DNA of 61,118 nt from Bacteroidaceae bacterium (GTDB lineage: Bacteria; Bacteroidota; Bacteroidia; Bacteroidales; Bacteroidaceae). The stretch is from positions 1 through 61,118 of the forward strand of contig JAFSRW010000037.1 in the NCBI GenBank assembly GCA_017445925.1, written 5' to 3'. The notes under the pieces are model-generated. The model was not told the origin of the DNA and did not search any database. It worked only from the letters and a program-made list of their open reading frames with translations. Shown here piece by piece: positions 44,580 to 54,746 of the stretch. Made by a program: the position numbers and the translations under genes. Every line of letters starts with the position of its first letter. Within the stretch, counting starts at the first letter, position 1.

Positions 44580-46628
44580 TTACTGCTCTCCTACAAGTTG
44601 CAGAAACTCCTCCTCGTTCATAATCCTGACACCCAGTTTCTGCGCTTTCTCTAACTTGGAGGGCCCCATATTCTCACCGGCAAGGATAAAGGAAGTCTTA
44701 CCACTTATGCTTCCCACATTCTTGCCGTTGTGTTTCTCTATCATAGCCTTATATTCGTCCCTGCTATGATGCGCAAACACACCGCTTATTACTATGCTCA
44801 TGTCCTTCAACCGGTCTGATTTAGCCTCTTGCTGCTCCTGCGAAATTTGCATTTGCAAGCCGTATTTTGTCAGTCGGTTTATAAATGTTCTGTTCCTCTC
44901 GTCAGCAAAATACTTTATAACACTTCCAGCTATAACTTCACCTATACCATTAACTTGCGTCAGTTCTTCCAAAGTAGCAGTTGAAAGTTTATCCATGCTT
45001 CCGAAGTAGCGAGCCAGACTCTTGGCGGCAATCTCACCCACAAAGCGAATGCCAATGGCAAAGAGCACACGCTCAAAGGGAACGTTTTTACTCTCTTTTA
45101 TACCATTTAAGATATTATTCACACTCACCTCGTTGGTCTTGTCAGCATTCAGTAGTTGCTCTGCTTTGAGTGTATATAGGTCGGCTGCATCATGGATAAG
45201 TCCCTGCTTGAAGTATGATTCCACAATTTCTGGTCCCATTGAGAATATGTTCATGGCTTTTCGAGAAACGAAATGTTCAATTTTCCCGACAATCAGAGGT
45301 GGGCATCCCGTCTCGTTAGGACAGTAGATGGCAGCTTCTCCCTCATAGCGAATCAACTTGGAACCGCAAGCAGGACAATGGGTAATAAAGTTGATTTTGG
45401 GACAACCTGGTTCTGTGGGGCATGCTTTGCCAACCACTTTGGGAATGATTTCTCCGCCTTTCTCCACTAAGATATGGTCTCCTACGTGAAGATCCAGTTG
45501 TGCCATTACATCAGCATTGTGTAAGGTAGCCCTGCGCACCTGTGTGCCTGACAGTTGTATAGGGTCCATATTGGCAACAGGTGTTATGGCACCAGTACGT
45601 CCCACCTGAAATACCACTTGTCTCAGTATAGTCTCAGCCTGTTCGGCTTGGAACTTATAGGCAATGGCCCATCGTGGACTCTTGGCAGTCATACCTAAGC
45701 TGCGTTGTTGTGCCAATGAGTTTACTTTCAGCACTATGCCGTCTGTAGCAACTGGTAGGTTCTTACGTTCGGTATCCCAATATTCTATGTAGTCATATAT
45801 CTCTTGCAGACTGTTAGCCAGCTTCATAGCTTTGCTCACCTGAAAACCCCACTTGCTTGCAGCCTCCATGTTCTGGTAATGTCCGTCTCCTGGTATGCCT
45901 TCACCTAATAAATAATATAGGTAGGCATCCAGTCCGCGTTCTGCCACCACACTTGAGTTCTTGCTCTTCAGTGTGCCTGATGCAGCATTTCTGGGATTGG
46001 CAAACAGAGGCTCCTCGTTTTCTTCACGTTGTTTGTTCAGTCGTTCAAAACTGGTCCAAGGCATCAGCACCTCGCCACGAATTTCAAACTCATCGGGGTA
46101 ACCGGCTCCCTGTGGCAGTTGCAAGGGAATGGAGCGTATGGTTCTTACATTCTGTGTAACATCGTCACCCTGAGTTCCGTCGCCTCTGGTTACAGCTCTT
46201 ACCAGACTACCGTGTTCGTAATGCAGACTGATGCTAAGTCCGTCAAACTTCAGTTCGCAGCAAATCTGGAATGGAGCTCCCTGCAATCCCTCCTTCACAC
46301 GTTCGTAGAATTCACTTACTTCCTGTTGGTTATAGGTATTGGCAAGGCTCAGCATGGGACGTTTGTGCTGAACGGTAACAAACTCATTGTTAAGGTCGCT
46401 TCCCACACGCTGTGTAGGGCTGTTGGGGTCAGCCATCTCAGGATGTAGCTTCTCAAGGTCTTGCAACTGGTGCATCATCATATCAAAGTCCTTATCCGAG
46501 ATGGTAGGCATATTCAGCACATAGTAATTATAATTGTGCTGATGAAGTTCCTTTCTCAGTTTCAGTATCTGTTCTTGCTCAGTCAACTCAAGATTGAGCT
46601 CTCCATTTAACTTCCCTTCTAACTCCAT
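44580..46628 (-). CDS. ligA: NAD-dependent DNA ligase
   Basis: Seals nicks in replication and repair. Adenylation occurs on K127 in the CELKFDG motif. The OB fold, the four-cysteine zinc finger (CPACGSKL... CPNETGCP), HhH repeats ([16 protein letters not shown]) and a C-terminal BRCT domain ([20 protein letters not shown]) follow in standard order. At 682 residues it is close to the usual 670. The first 15 residues ([15 protein letters not shown]) are an unusual extension encoded by two near copies of a GGGAAGTTAAA-ATGGAG unit, so the true start could be later than 46628. Confidence 0.95.
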   Translation of the reverse strand: MELEGKLNGELNLELTEQEQILKLRKELHQHNYNYYVLNMPTISDKDFDMMMHQLQDLEKLHPEMADPNSPTQRVGSDLNNEFVTVQHKRPMLSLANTYNQQEVSEFYERVKEGLQGAPFQICCELKFDGLSISLHYEHGSLVRAVTRGDGTQGDDVTQNVRTIRSIPLQLPQGAGYPDEFEIRGEVLMPWTSFERLNKQREENEEPLFANPRNAASGTLKSKNSSVVAERGLDAYLYYLLGEGIPGDGHYQNMEAASKWGFQVSKAMKLANSLQEIYDYIEYWDTERKNLPVATDGIVLKVNSLAQQRSLGMTAKSPRWAIAYKFQAEQAETILRQVVFQVGRTGAITPVANMDPIQLSGTQVRRATLHNADVMAQLDLHVGDHILVEKGGEIIPKVVGKACPTEPGCPKINFITHCPACGSKLIRYEGEAAIYCPNETGCPPLIVGKIEHFVSRKAMNIFSMGPEIVESYFKQGLIHDAADLYTLKAEQLLNADKTNEVSVNNILNGIKESKNVPFERVLFAIGIRFVGEIAAKSLARYFGSMDKLSTATLEELTQVNGIGEVIAGSVIKYFADERNRTFINRLTKYGLQMQISQEQQEAKSDRLKDMSIVISGVFAHHSRDEYKAMIEKHNGKNVGSISGKTSFILAGENMGPSKLEKAQKLGVRIMNEEEFLQLVGEQ

Positions 46629-46706
46629 TTTTAACTTCCCGATTTTGTTTTATTTCACAAAATTAATCATAAAATTCAATGTCGGCAAGAATTTGCTTGC
46701 CTCATT

Positions 46707-46738
46707 TTTGGTTATATGTCTAAAAAGTATTACTTTTG
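46707..46738 (+). promoter_or_regulatory. Promoter of dapA
   Basis: TTTG at 46707-46710, a 20-bp spacer and TACTTTTG at 46731-46738, a full consensus match. The dapA ATG lies 33 bp downstream. Confidence 0.87.
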
Positions 46739-46771
46739 CGCCAACATTAAGGTATAAAGGATAATAACCAT

Positions 46772-47659
46772 ATGGCAAATAACAAATTCCGAGGCTTAGG
46801 CATTGCTTTAGTAACACCTTTCGCCAAGGATGGAAGCATAGATTTAGCAGCCCTCGACCGTCTGGTAGAGTACCAGATAAAGAGCGGGGCCGATTTTTTG
46901 TGTATCATGGGCACAACGGCTGAGACTCCCACATTGAGTGCCGATGAAAAGGCTTTGCTCAAGCAGCACCTTGTTGAGCGGGTTGCTGGACGTGTGCCTC
47001 TGCTCATGGGATGCGGAGGCAATAATACGTCAGCTGTAGTACATGATTTGGAAACATCTGATTGGAAGGGTATCGACGGCATTCTCAGTGTTTGTCCGTA
47101 TTACAACAAGCCTTCGCAGGAGGGACTTTACCAGCATTACGCAGCAATAGCCAAGGCAAGCCCTTTACCCGTGGTATTATATAATGTACCAGGACGTACA
47201 GGAGTTAATATGACGGCAGAGACCACCTTGCGTCTGGCTCATGATTTCGAGAATATTGTAGCCATCAAGGAGGCAAGCGGCAACATTTCCCAGATGGATG
47301 ACATCATCAAGAACAAGCCTGCCAACTTCGATGTAATAAGCGGTGACGATGGTATCACCTTCCCCCTCATAACCCTTGGGGCTGTAGGTGTGATAAGTGT
47401 TATTGGCAATGCTTTGCCTTCCGAGTTCAGCCGAATGGTTCGTTTGGCATTGAAGGGAGAATATAACACCTCGCTTACCATTCACCACAAGTTCACCGAA
47501 CTTTTCAAGCTCCTGTTTGTCGATGGCAACCCAGCAGGCGTAAAGGCCATGTTGAGTGAGATGGGCATGATAGAAAACGTGCTCCGTCTTCCCTTGGTTC
47601 CCACTCGCCTGACCACCATGGAGAAGATAAGTTCCATTGTCCGAGAGTTGGGTTATTAA
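46772..47659 (+). CDS. dapA: 4-Hydroxy-tetrahydrodipicolinate synthase
   Basis: Condenses pyruvate with aspartate semialdehyde, the first committed step to lysine and diaminopimelate. The TIM barrel carries GTTAE near 47-51, Tyr137 in LYNVPGRTG and the Schiff-base Lys166 in AIKEASGN. Length 295 is normal. The FRGLGIALVTPF start is typical. It is expressed alone from a consensus promoter, with repeat-filled sequence after the stop codon. Confidence 0.97.
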   Translation: MANNKFRGLGIALVTPFAKDGSIDLAALDRLVEYQIKSGADFLCIMGTTAETPTLSADEKALLKQHLVERVAGRVPLLMGCGGNNTSAVVHDLETSDWKGIDGILSVCPYYNKPSQEGLYQHYAAIAKASPLPVVLYNVPGRTGVNMTAETTLRLAHDFENIVAIKEASGNISQMDDIIKNKPANFDVISGDDGITFPLITLGAVGVISVIGNALPSEFSRMVRLALKGEYNTSLTIHHKFTELFKLLFVDGNPAGVKAMLSEMGMIENVLRLPLVPTRLTTMEKISSIVRELGY

Positions 47660-47687
47660 AATGTTTTAACGTCATCTTCTACAAAAA

Positions 47688-47756
47688 GTTATCGTTATCG
47701 TTAACGTTATCGTTTTCATTATGAATTATGAATTATGAATTAAGAATTATGAATTA
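47688..47756. repeat. Hexamer and heptamer tandem repeats between dapA and the MFS gene
   Basis: Five hexamers of the GTTATC/GTTAAC/GTTTTC type fill 47688-47717. Directly after come five copies of the heptamer ATTATGA (one reads ATTAAGA) and part of a sixth, 47718-47756. The block ends 7 bp before the MFS start codon, so repeat number would change the ribosome-binding region of that gene. Confidence 0.85.
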
Positions 47757-47762
47757 ATAAAA

Positions 47763-49007
47763 ATGAAAGCATCATACTTAGATAATAAATGGATGCGTGC
47801 AGCGGTACCTGCATTACTGATTCATTCCTGCATTGGCAGCGTATATTGTTGGTCGCTCCTGAAGGGAGATATAGCCACCGAAGTAGGTTGCTCAGTTAAG
47901 GAGATAGAGTTTGCCTTCTCCTTGGCCATCTTTTTCTTAGGAATGTCTGCAGCCTTCGGAGGCCGTTTTGTAGAGAAGAACGTTACGGCAGCCTCTGTGG
48001 TTTCCTGCCTATGCTTCAGTACAGGCCTTCTGCTCACAGTACTCTCCATTTACTCAAAGAGCGTATTAGGCATCATGCTCAGTTACGGCTGTCTGATGGG
48101 TATTGGTCTGGGAATTGGCTATCTGTCACCTGTTAAAACCCTTATGCTCTGGTTCAAGGAGCATAAAGGATTGGCTACAGGTATTGCCATCAGCGGCTTC
48201 GGCTTGTCCAAGGTGCTCTTTTCACCTTATATCGAATGGTGCACGCCTCAGTATGGTATCAGCACCACATTGGTTTCCATGTCGGTTATAAGCATCTTTG
48301 CTATGCTCACAGCAGCTTATCTGATTCAGAAACCTAAGGAATGGGTAGAGCCTGTTGTAAAGTGGAAGCTGAAAGACTATTATCAAGTTATCAAGAACGG
48401 TACCTACCTGAAGATTTGGTTAGTTTTCTATATCAATATCACCTGTGGTTTGGCCCTTATTGCATTCGAGAAGAATATAGCCATTGCTGTCGGCATTGCT
48501 GCAGTAGGGCTTCTTTCCTCCCTGACAGCCTTCTTCAACACTGCCGGACGTTTTGGTTATTCCACCATGTCAGACTACACCGAGAACAAGCAGACCATTT
48601 ATAAGATACTCCTTTCATCCTCAGTGATAGTTATGCTCTTGGGCTTTGTCTTTGGAAGCAGCATCATAGTGGTAATACTTATGCTCTGCGTTATCAATGC
48701 AGGCTACGGCGGTGGTTTCTCCACACTTCCCACATTGTTGCAGAGCAAGTTCGGAATGGAAAAGATAAGCACTATTCACGGCTTGGCCCTCAGCGCATGG
48801 GCATGGGCAGGACTGAGTGGCAACCAGCTTTCCAACCTCATCATCAACCAGTTGGGAATGTCATACGAGGTGCTCTACATTGTCCTTTCCGCCTTGTATC
48901 TCATTGCATTGATTCTCACTTTCTCTATTCCTAAGAACAAGGAATATATCGAGTACGAGGAACAGCAGCAATCATTATCAAAACTTGATCCCTCATTCGT
49001 ATCATAA
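47763..49007 (+). CDS. OFA-type MFS transporter
   Basis: A 414-residue major facilitator with twelve hydrophobic segments. The first helix region (IHSCIGSVYCWSLLKGDI) and the GCLMGIGLGIGYLSPVKTLM block fit the oxalate/formate antiporter family. It probably moves a small organic anion across the inner membrane; the substrate is not readable. No decarboxylase or CoA transferase gene lies beside it. The upstream region is made of repeats and shows no recognisable ribosome-binding site, common in this phylum. Confidence 0.87.
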   Translation: MKASYLDNKWMRAAVPALLIHSCIGSVYCWSLLKGDIATEVGCSVKEIEFAFSLAIFFLGMSAAFGGRFVEKNVTAASVVSCLCFSTGLLLTVLSIYSKSVLGIMLSYGCLMGIGLGIGYLSPVKTLMLWFKEHKGLATGIAISGFGLSKVLFSPYIEWCTPQYGISTTLVSMSVISIFAMLTAAYLIQKPKEWVEPVVKWKLKDYYQVIKNGTYLKIWLVFYINITCGLALIAFEKNIAIAVGIAAVGLLSSLTAFFNTAGRFGYSTMSDYTENKQTIYKILLSSSVIVMLLGFVFGSSIIVVILMLCVINAGYGGGFSTLPTLLQSKFGMEKISTIHGLALSAWAWAGLSGNQLSNLIINQLGMSYEVLYIVLSALYLIALILTFSIPKNKEYIEYEEQQQSLSKLDPSFVS

Positions 49008-49151
49008 AGTAAAAATCAGAGAGAAAGATATCATAAATCAAGGAATTTGATTTTTTTTCATTGTTTTTTGCCTTTTCGTTAGGATTTGAAAAAATATAGT
49101 GTATTTTTGCAGTGAAAAATAAAACACGCGTCTTAAACTTGGTATAAAAAC

Positions 49152-49574
49152 ATGGCAAAATTCATTATCCGGGATTCTAAGGGTCACGTTGAGAAGATTG
49201 TAGATAAAAAGATGCACCGCGAACGCAAATCTCAAGGTGGGGGCGGCTATGGTTGTCTTTTTATGTTGTTAATCGTAGTTGGCTTGATAATCTATTTCTC
49301 TTTTATAAAGGATAAGAATCAGGAGAGTGGAGAAACGTTATATATCGAAAACATTCATCATGACGGGAAGAAGAAGACGACCGTGACAAGCCGTCATCTT
49401 AAAGAATCGGCTAAAGTAGAAGAAGACAGCATTCCTGTTGATACTTCTGCTATGGTGCCGGATGTGATAAATGTAGTGGTGGATAATGTGGTACAAGATA
49501 TTGTACTTTCTGAATCACCAGAAGCTCCTGAGCCACCAACAGCTCCTGAGTCCCCAACAGTGATAGAAGAATAA
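49152..49574 (+). CDS. Small single-span membrane protein with proline-rich tail
   Basis: 140 residues: a basic N-terminus (GHVEKIVDKKMHRERKSQGG), a membrane helix at about 36-55 (CLFMLLIVVGLIIYFSFI) and an acidic outer part. The C-terminus contains two near copies of SPEAPEPPTAPESP-like proline repeats. No family is recognised. A TATTTTTG element lies at 49102-49109 but no good -33 box is present. A strong terminator follows the stop codon. Confidence 0.65.
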   Translation: MAKFIIRDSKGHVEKIVDKKMHRERKSQGGGGYGCLFMLLIVVGLIIYFSFIKDKNQESGETLYIENIHHDGKKKTTVTSRHLKESAKVEEDSIPVDTSAMVPDVINVVVDNVVQDIVLSESPEAPEPPTAPESPTVIEE

Positions 49575-49617
49575 AAAAAGAGAGAGGCACATCAAACTGA
49601 GCGCCTCTCTTTTTTTT
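49573..49617 (+). terminator. Terminator after the small membrane protein gene
   Basis: AGAGAGGC (49581-49588) pairs with GCCTCTCT (49603-49610), extended by A/T runs on both sides, so it can work in both directions. It also bounds the RND operon transcript arriving from the other strand. Confidence 0.88.
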
Positions 49618-49656
49618 GCATGACAGATAACCGTCAGCATTTTTGTCTTTGTTCCC

Positions 49657-49775
49657 GTCTTGAACTTTTGAACGTCTTGAACTTTTGAACGTCTTGAACT
49701 TTTGAACGTCTTGAACTTTTGAACGTCTTGAACTTTTGAACGTCTTGAACTTTTGAACGTCTTGAACTTTTGAAC
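49657..49775. repeat. Seven perfect 17-bp tandem repeats
   Basis: GTCTTGAACTTTTGAAC is repeated seven times without a mismatch (119 bp). It lies between the terminator at 49617 and the stop codon of the RND-linked outer-membrane gene at 49791. The unit holds the inverted pair TTGAAC and GTTCAA-like half sites. Related words (CTTGAACTTTTTGAACC) recur at 60.43-60.47 kb. Perfect identity suggests recent expansion. Confidence 0.95.
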
Positions 49776-49790
49776 GGTTAGCGTTAACGT

Positions 49791-51197
49791 TTATTCTCCT
49801 CCGCCTCCGAGAGCTTGGTAGAGGTCGATGGTAGCGTTGATAGCATCCATGCGGTTCTTAATCTGTGTCATCTGGGCAGAGAGCAGAGAGTTCTGTGCTG
49901 TGATGACGTTCAGATAGTTGCTGCTACTGTTGGCATAAAGCTTCTGAGTGGCAAAGAGAGCCTTCTCTAAAGATGTTACCTGTTTGCCAATGAGGTCCTT
50001 CTTGTCCTCAGCACCTTTCAGTTCTACCATAGCGGTGTTCACCTCGTTACCGGCTGCTATGATAGCCTGCTTGAAGTTGTTGGTGGCAACCTCCATCTCA
50101 GCCTTGGAAATCTTGTATTGGGCACGTATTCTGCCGTTGGCAAAGATGGGCTGCGAGAGGCTTGCTACGGCATTACCAATCATAAGACCGGGGTTAATGG
50201 CACCGGCACCCAGGCTATTGGTGAACTGACCTGTAGCGCTGATATTAAGTGAAGGGTAGAACTCGCTCAGAGCTATGTTCTTCTCGTAGAAAGCAGCAGC
50301 CAACTCCAACTCGGCAGCCTTAACATCGGGACGACGAGCCAGGATAGTGATGGGAGCACCAGTAGCAAGGATAGAAGGCGATGTAAAGGTGCTGAGAGCG
50401 CCACGGGCTATATGTCCAGCAGTTTCGCCCAAGATGGTACCCAACGAGTTTTCTATAACCTTTATATTTTCCTCTAATACCAAAACGCTGGTGCAGATGC
50501 TGTAGTAGGTGGCCTCTATGCTGGATACAGCAGCCAAATCGGCCTGACCAGCCTGCATGAGCTTCTTCTCCATGTCGAGGTACTTACCCCAGTTGTCACG
50601 TGTATACTCTGTAAGCTCCAACTGCTCGTCCATAGAAGAGAGGGTGTAGTACATAGATGCAATGTTGGCTACCAAGGCAGCCTGAACTGCTTGCTTGGCA
50701 TTCTTCAACTGCTCTACGTTTACCTCAGCTTTCTTCTTGGCATTACGCAGACTTCCTATGCTACCTATCTGCCAACTCATGGTAGCAGGCAGTTTGTAGG
50801 TGTTACTGGTGGCGTAGTCGTTACGGTCATATGGGTCCCACGTTTTACTGATGGTTCCGCTGGGGTTGAAGTAGATGTTGGGGAAGTAAGCCAACTTGGC
50901 ACACTTGAGTGCATACTGAACCTCTTGAATCTTGAGGTCGGCATTCTTCATGTCGGTGTTGTTGGCAAGTCCCTTCTCTATGAGGGCTTGCAACTGTGGA
51001 TCGGTGAAGAACTCGCGCCACTGTATGTCGCCCAGACTCTGTTCACCACCGCTTTGTGCATCACCATAGATGCCGTCGGTGTTAATATCGGCAGGACGCT
51101 CGTAGTTCTTGAATAGCGAGCAGCTGCTCAGTAAAAGAGTCCCCACCAAACCTCCCCAAAGGGAGGCTTTTATGGAAAAAACAGATTTATTATTCAT
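49791..51197 (-). CDS. RND-linked outer-membrane channel lipoprotein (OprM/CusC type)
   Basis: A 468-residue member of the NodT subgroup of TolC-like proteins. The signal ends in lipobox LLSSC (Cys26), so it is lipid-anchored as well as barrel-inserted. The conserved opening WREFFTDPQLQALIEKGLANN and later ARRPDVKAAELELAAAFYEK, the hallmark of this group, are present. It ends in ALGGGGE. It is the third gene of the adaptor-permease-channel operon, 31 bp after the permease gene. Confidence 0.93.
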   Translation of the reverse strand: MNNKSVFSIKASLWGGLVGTLLLSSCSLFKNYERPADINTDGIYGDAQSGGEQSLGDIQWREFFTDPQLQALIEKGLANNTDMKNADLKIQEVQYALKCAKLAYFPNIYFNPSGTISKTWDPYDRNDYATSNTYKLPATMSWQIGSIGSLRNAKKKAEVNVEQLKNAKQAVQAALVANIASMYYTLSSMDEQLELTEYTRDNWGKYLDMEKKLMQAGQADLAAVSSIEATYYSICTSVLVLEENIKVIENSLGTILGETAGHIARGALSTFTSPSILATGAPITILARRPDVKAAELELAAAFYEKNIALSEFYPSLNISATGQFTNSLGAGAINPGLMIGNAVASLSQPIFANGRIRAQYKISKAEMEVATNNFKQAIIAAGNEVNTAMVELKGAEDKKDLIGKQVTSLEKALFATQKLYANSSSNYLNVITAQNSLLSAQMTQIKNRMDAINATIDLYQALGGGGE

Positions 51198-51228
51198 ATT
51201 TTTATTTCGTTATCACGTTATTACGACA

Positions 51229-54200
51229 TTATTTTGCAACCTCACTTTCAGCGGCTTTCTCTTTCTCTCTTTGCGAACGCTCACGTTCCTTCAGGAACTG
51301 CTGGTCAGCTTCTTCTACCATAACCGGACGGATGCGTTCCTGCAGATACTCGAAGATGATGAAGAAAAGAGGTACAGTAAAGATGATGGCCAGTGTACCC
51401 ACAGTCATACCGCCTATAACGCCAATACCGATGGTACGGTTACCATTGGCTCCGGCTCCAGTGGCAAACATAAGAGGAATCATACCGAAGATCATGGTAA
51501 GGACGGTCATGAGGATGGGGCGCAGACGGGCCTCGGCAGCAGCAAAGGCAGCCTCTACAATGCCCATACCCTTACGGCGGCGTTCCAAAGCAAACTCGGT
51601 AATAAGGATGGCCGTCTTAGCTAACAGACCGATAAGCATAATCACACCCGTCTGCAGGTAGATGTTGTTCTCTATCTGACCCAAGAACAGAATGCGTCCT
51701 ATAGGCATTGCCTGTCCGTTCATGGTAATGGTCCAGTTGAAGCCTGTATTCCATAGCCATGCAAATCCGTAGGTTCCCATCAAACCGGCAGGAACAGAGA
51801 AGATGACGGCAAAAGGAACCAGGAAACTCTCATACAGACAGCTCAGAATCAGGAAGACAAGTATCACACAGATGGCGTAGGTGAGGTACGTGTCGTAGCT
51901 GCCCATGGTCAGGGCCTCCTCGCGAGCCATGCCGCCATACTCGTAGCTGTAGCCCTCGGGGAATACTTCCTTATGAACCTGCTGGATAATCTTCATTACC
52001 TCTGTGTTGCTGACTCCGGTATTGGCGGCAACGTTAACAGAGATAGAACTGAAGAGGTTAAAGTGGTTGTCAATCTCGGGACCAAGTACGGGCGTCAGCT
52101 TAACAAACTGGCTGAGCGGAGCCATCTGCCCCTGATTGCGGATGAACATATTATTTAGGTCGTTCTCGGTGGTACGAGCCTGTGGATTGCTTTGCAGCAT
52201 CACACGGTACACCTTACTGAACTGGTTCATGTTGCTCACGTATGCACCTCCGCAGTAGCTGGCCAGTGCACTCAGTACCTGAGTGGGCGATATACCGGCA
52301 CGCTTACATTGTGCCGCATCCACATCTACTTGGAATTGTGGGAAGTTACGCTCGTAAGTGGTGATACATCTACCTACCTCGGGATGCTCACCCAACTTTG
52401 CCAGGAACTGCTTGGTTAAGTTGAAGAACACTTCCTTATCTGCCGTTCCTGTCTTATCCTGCAGCTGCAATTCGATAGAACCCATTCCGTAGCCGGGAAT
52501 CATACCTGGCTCGAAGACGAAGCACTGAGCCTCTGGAATCTCCTTCAGCAAACGGGCATTCAGCTTGGCATTTGCTACCATGGTGCTTGAACTCATCATA
52601 TTATCCAACGGATGGTAGTTCATAAGTGCTAAGGCAGCCAATACAGTCACTACCACAAAGGCAAGTGCCTTCTTGGCAATCTTTTTCTTGTTAAACAGAC
52701 TGCGTATAAATACTACCAGTGCAACGATGAATGCCAGTACGGCAAGGGTAGCAAAACCGAATCCAAGACCATGCTGACGATCTGCCCATGGTAGCATACG
52801 AATTACAGCCATACCGTAAGAGGTTCCTTGGCCCGACATGAATCCGTAGCCAGCTACCTTGGTAAATTGTGAAATTTCAGGAACTTCCTCAATAATCTTC
52901 TGGGCCTTGTTCAGAACGTCGTAAGTAGAAGCTACGTTGCTACCCGGAACGGCACTAACGTTCATCATACAAACGCCCTGGTCCTCGCTGGGAACCAATC
53001 CGCCTGGCAGATGGCTGGCAAAGAACAGCACGCCTACAACGGCAACAGCCAAAGCACCGAAGCTTACATAATATCTTATCTTGCGCGAAACCATTCGGCG
53101 CAACACATTGGCATATTTCTCCATCATGGCAGAGTAGGTAGCCTCGTATGCCAGACGGGTGCGGTAATTGATATTTCCAAAGAATCCTTTACGTCTTTCC
53201 TCGCTGGCTGGACGCATCATAATGGCGCACAGGGCAGGGCAGAGTACAAGGGCGCTGACGCAACTCAGACCTACCGCCGTTGCCAGCGTTACACCAAACT
53301 GGGTATAGAAGATACCTGCCGTACCACCTGTAAAACTAACAGGGATAAACACAGCCATAAATACGAAGGTACAGGAGATAACGGCCATTGTTACATCGCT
53401 CATGGCATCCTTGGTAGCCTCATACGGACTGGTATAGCCTGCATCAAACTTGGCCTGCACGGCCTCAACCACCACAATGGCATCGTCAACCACCGTACCA
53501 ATGGCAAGCACAAGGGCGAATAGCGTAAGCAGGTTCAGCGTGAAACCCGCTAAGGCAAGGCAGGCAAAAGTTCCCACCAGAGATACAATAATGGATATAG
53601 AGGGAATGATGGTGGCCTTGAAATCCTGCAAGAAGAAGTAAACTACCAGCACCACCAGCAGGATGGCTACCAGCAACGTCTCTTCCACATTCGAGATAGA
53701 GGCCATAAGGAAGTCGTTACTCGACATCATCTTTACGAACTTCATGCCCTTGGGAAGTTCTTTGCTCAACTCATCAAGCTTGGCACTTACGCGGTCGTTT
53801 GTCTCCTTTGCATTGGCTCCAGCTAACTGGAAACTGAGGAACGTAACACCAGGGTGTCCCATTGCCTCACCGTGGAAAGAGTAGCTGATGGCACCTAATT
53901 CCACATCGGCGATGTCCTTCAGGCGAAGGATGGTTCCGTCTTCGTTGGCACGGATAACGATATCCTCAAACTCTGATATTTCCTTCAGACGCCCCTTGTA
54001 CTTCAGGGTATACTGATAGTAGTTTTCCACACCGTCTCCGTGTGTACCGTTTACAGGCTTCTCACCTAACTGTCCAGCAGGAGACTCCAGGTTCTGTTCA
54101 GCCAGAGCTGTAGTGATATCATCCGGAACCACATTATATTGAGCCATCAACTCAGGCTTCATCCAGATACGCAGGGAGTAGGTACCGCCCAACAGCGTCA

Positions 54201-54726
54201 CGTCACCTACACCTTCCACGCGCTTAATCTGAGGAATAACATTAATGTCGAGGTAGTTCGAGATAAAGTCCTCGTCGTACTTATCGTCCTCGCTGTAAAG
54301 CGCATCAATCTGCAGGAACGATGTTTGTCTTTTAACGGTGCTAACACCTATTCGGGTTACCTCCTGAGGCAGCAGACCTTGTACACGGCTCACGCGGTTC
54401 TGTACGTTCACGGCAGCCATATCGGGGTCGGTTCCCTGCTTGAATATAACGTTGATATTGGCAGAACCGGCATTGGTGGCCGTACTGCTCATGTATAGCA
54501 TATTTTCTACACCGTTGATACCTTCCTCCAAAGGCTGGATAACGGCTTTCATTACAGCATCTGCACTGGCTCCCGTATAGGTGGCGCTAACAGATACGGT
54601 TGGAGGGGCAATATCGGGGAATTGCTCCAATGGAAGCGATGTGAATGATATGGCACCAACCAGCAGAATCATAATGGCTATTGATATGGCCATTACGGGT
54701 CTTTTGATAAATATATTTCCTTTCAT
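51229..54726 (-). CDS. RND (HAE1-type) efflux permease with an extra two-helix insertion
   Basis: Proton-driven trimeric efflux pump of the AcrB class. Family marks are the start FIKRPVMAISIAIMILLVGA, GTVVDDAIVVVEAVQ with the paired aspartates of TM4 and the LLAKTAILITEFA segment in TM10. It has 1165 residues against about 1050 in relatives. Residues about 650-715, just after the WADR motif that follows the switch loop, form an insertion with two hydrophobic helices (FATLAVLAFIVALVVFI; ALAFVVVTVLAALALM) around a lysine-rich turn. The adaptor gene is 48 bp upstream and the channel gene 31 bp downstream. Substrates are unknown. Confidence 0.93.
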   Translation of the reverse strand: MKGNIFIKRPVMAISIAIMILLVGAISFTSLPLEQFPDIAPPTVSVSATYTGASADAVMKAVIQPLEEGINGVENMLYMSSTATNAGSANINVIFKQGTDPDMAAVNVQNRVSRVQGLLPQEVTRIGVSTVKRQTSFLQIDALYSEDDKYDEDFISNYLDINVIPQIKRVEGVGDVTLLGGTYSLRIWMKPELMAQYNVVPDDITTALAEQNLESPAGQLGEKPVNGTHGDGVENYYQYTLKYKGRLKEISEFEDIVIRANEDGTILRLKDIADVELGAISYSFHGEAMGHPGVTFLSFQLAGANAKETNDRVSAKLDELSKELPKGMKFVKMMSSNDFLMASISNVEETLLVAILLVVLVVYFFLQDFKATIIPSISIIVSLVGTFACLALAGFTLNLLTLFALVLAIGTVVDDAIVVVEAVQAKFDAGYTSPYEATKDAMSDVTMAVISCTFVFMAVFIPVSFTGGTAGIFYTQFGVTLATAVGLSCVSALVLCPALCAIMMRPASEERRKGFFGNINYRTRLAYEATYSAMMEKYANVLRRMVSRKIRYYVSFGALAVAVVGVLFFASHLPGGLVPSEDQGVCMMNVSAVPGSNVASTYDVLNKAQKIIEEVPEISQFTKVAGYGFMSGQGTSYGMAVIRMLPWADRQHGLGFGFATLAVLAFIVALVVFIRSLFNKKKIAKKALAFVVVTVLAALALMNYHPLDNMMSSSTMVANAKLNARLLKEIPEAQCFVFEPGMIPGYGMGSIELQLQDKTGTADKEVFFNLTKQFLAKLGEHPEVGRCITTYERNFPQFQVDVDAAQCKRAGISPTQVLSALASYCGGAYVSNMNQFSKVYRVMLQSNPQARTTENDLNNMFIRNQGQMAPLSQFVKLTPVLGPEIDNHFNLFSSISVNVAANTGVSNTEVMKIIQQVHKEVFPEGYSYEYGGMAREEALTMGSYDTYLTYAICVILVFLILSCLYESFLVPFAVIFSVPAGLMGTYGFAWLWNTGFNWTITMNGQAMPIGRILFLGQIENNIYLQTGVIMLIGLLAKTAILITEFALERRRKGMGIVEAAFAAAEARLRPILMTVLTMIFGMIPLMFATGAGANGNRTIGIGVIGGMTVGTLAIIFTVPLFFIIFEYLQERIRPVMVEEADQQFLKERERSQREKEKAAESEVAK

Positions 54727-54746
54727 TGACTTTATATGTCTCTAAT

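Noticed and set aside
49657-49775. CRISPR array at the 17-bp repeats
   Set aside because: The units are directly adjacent with no spacers and no cas genes occur in the window.
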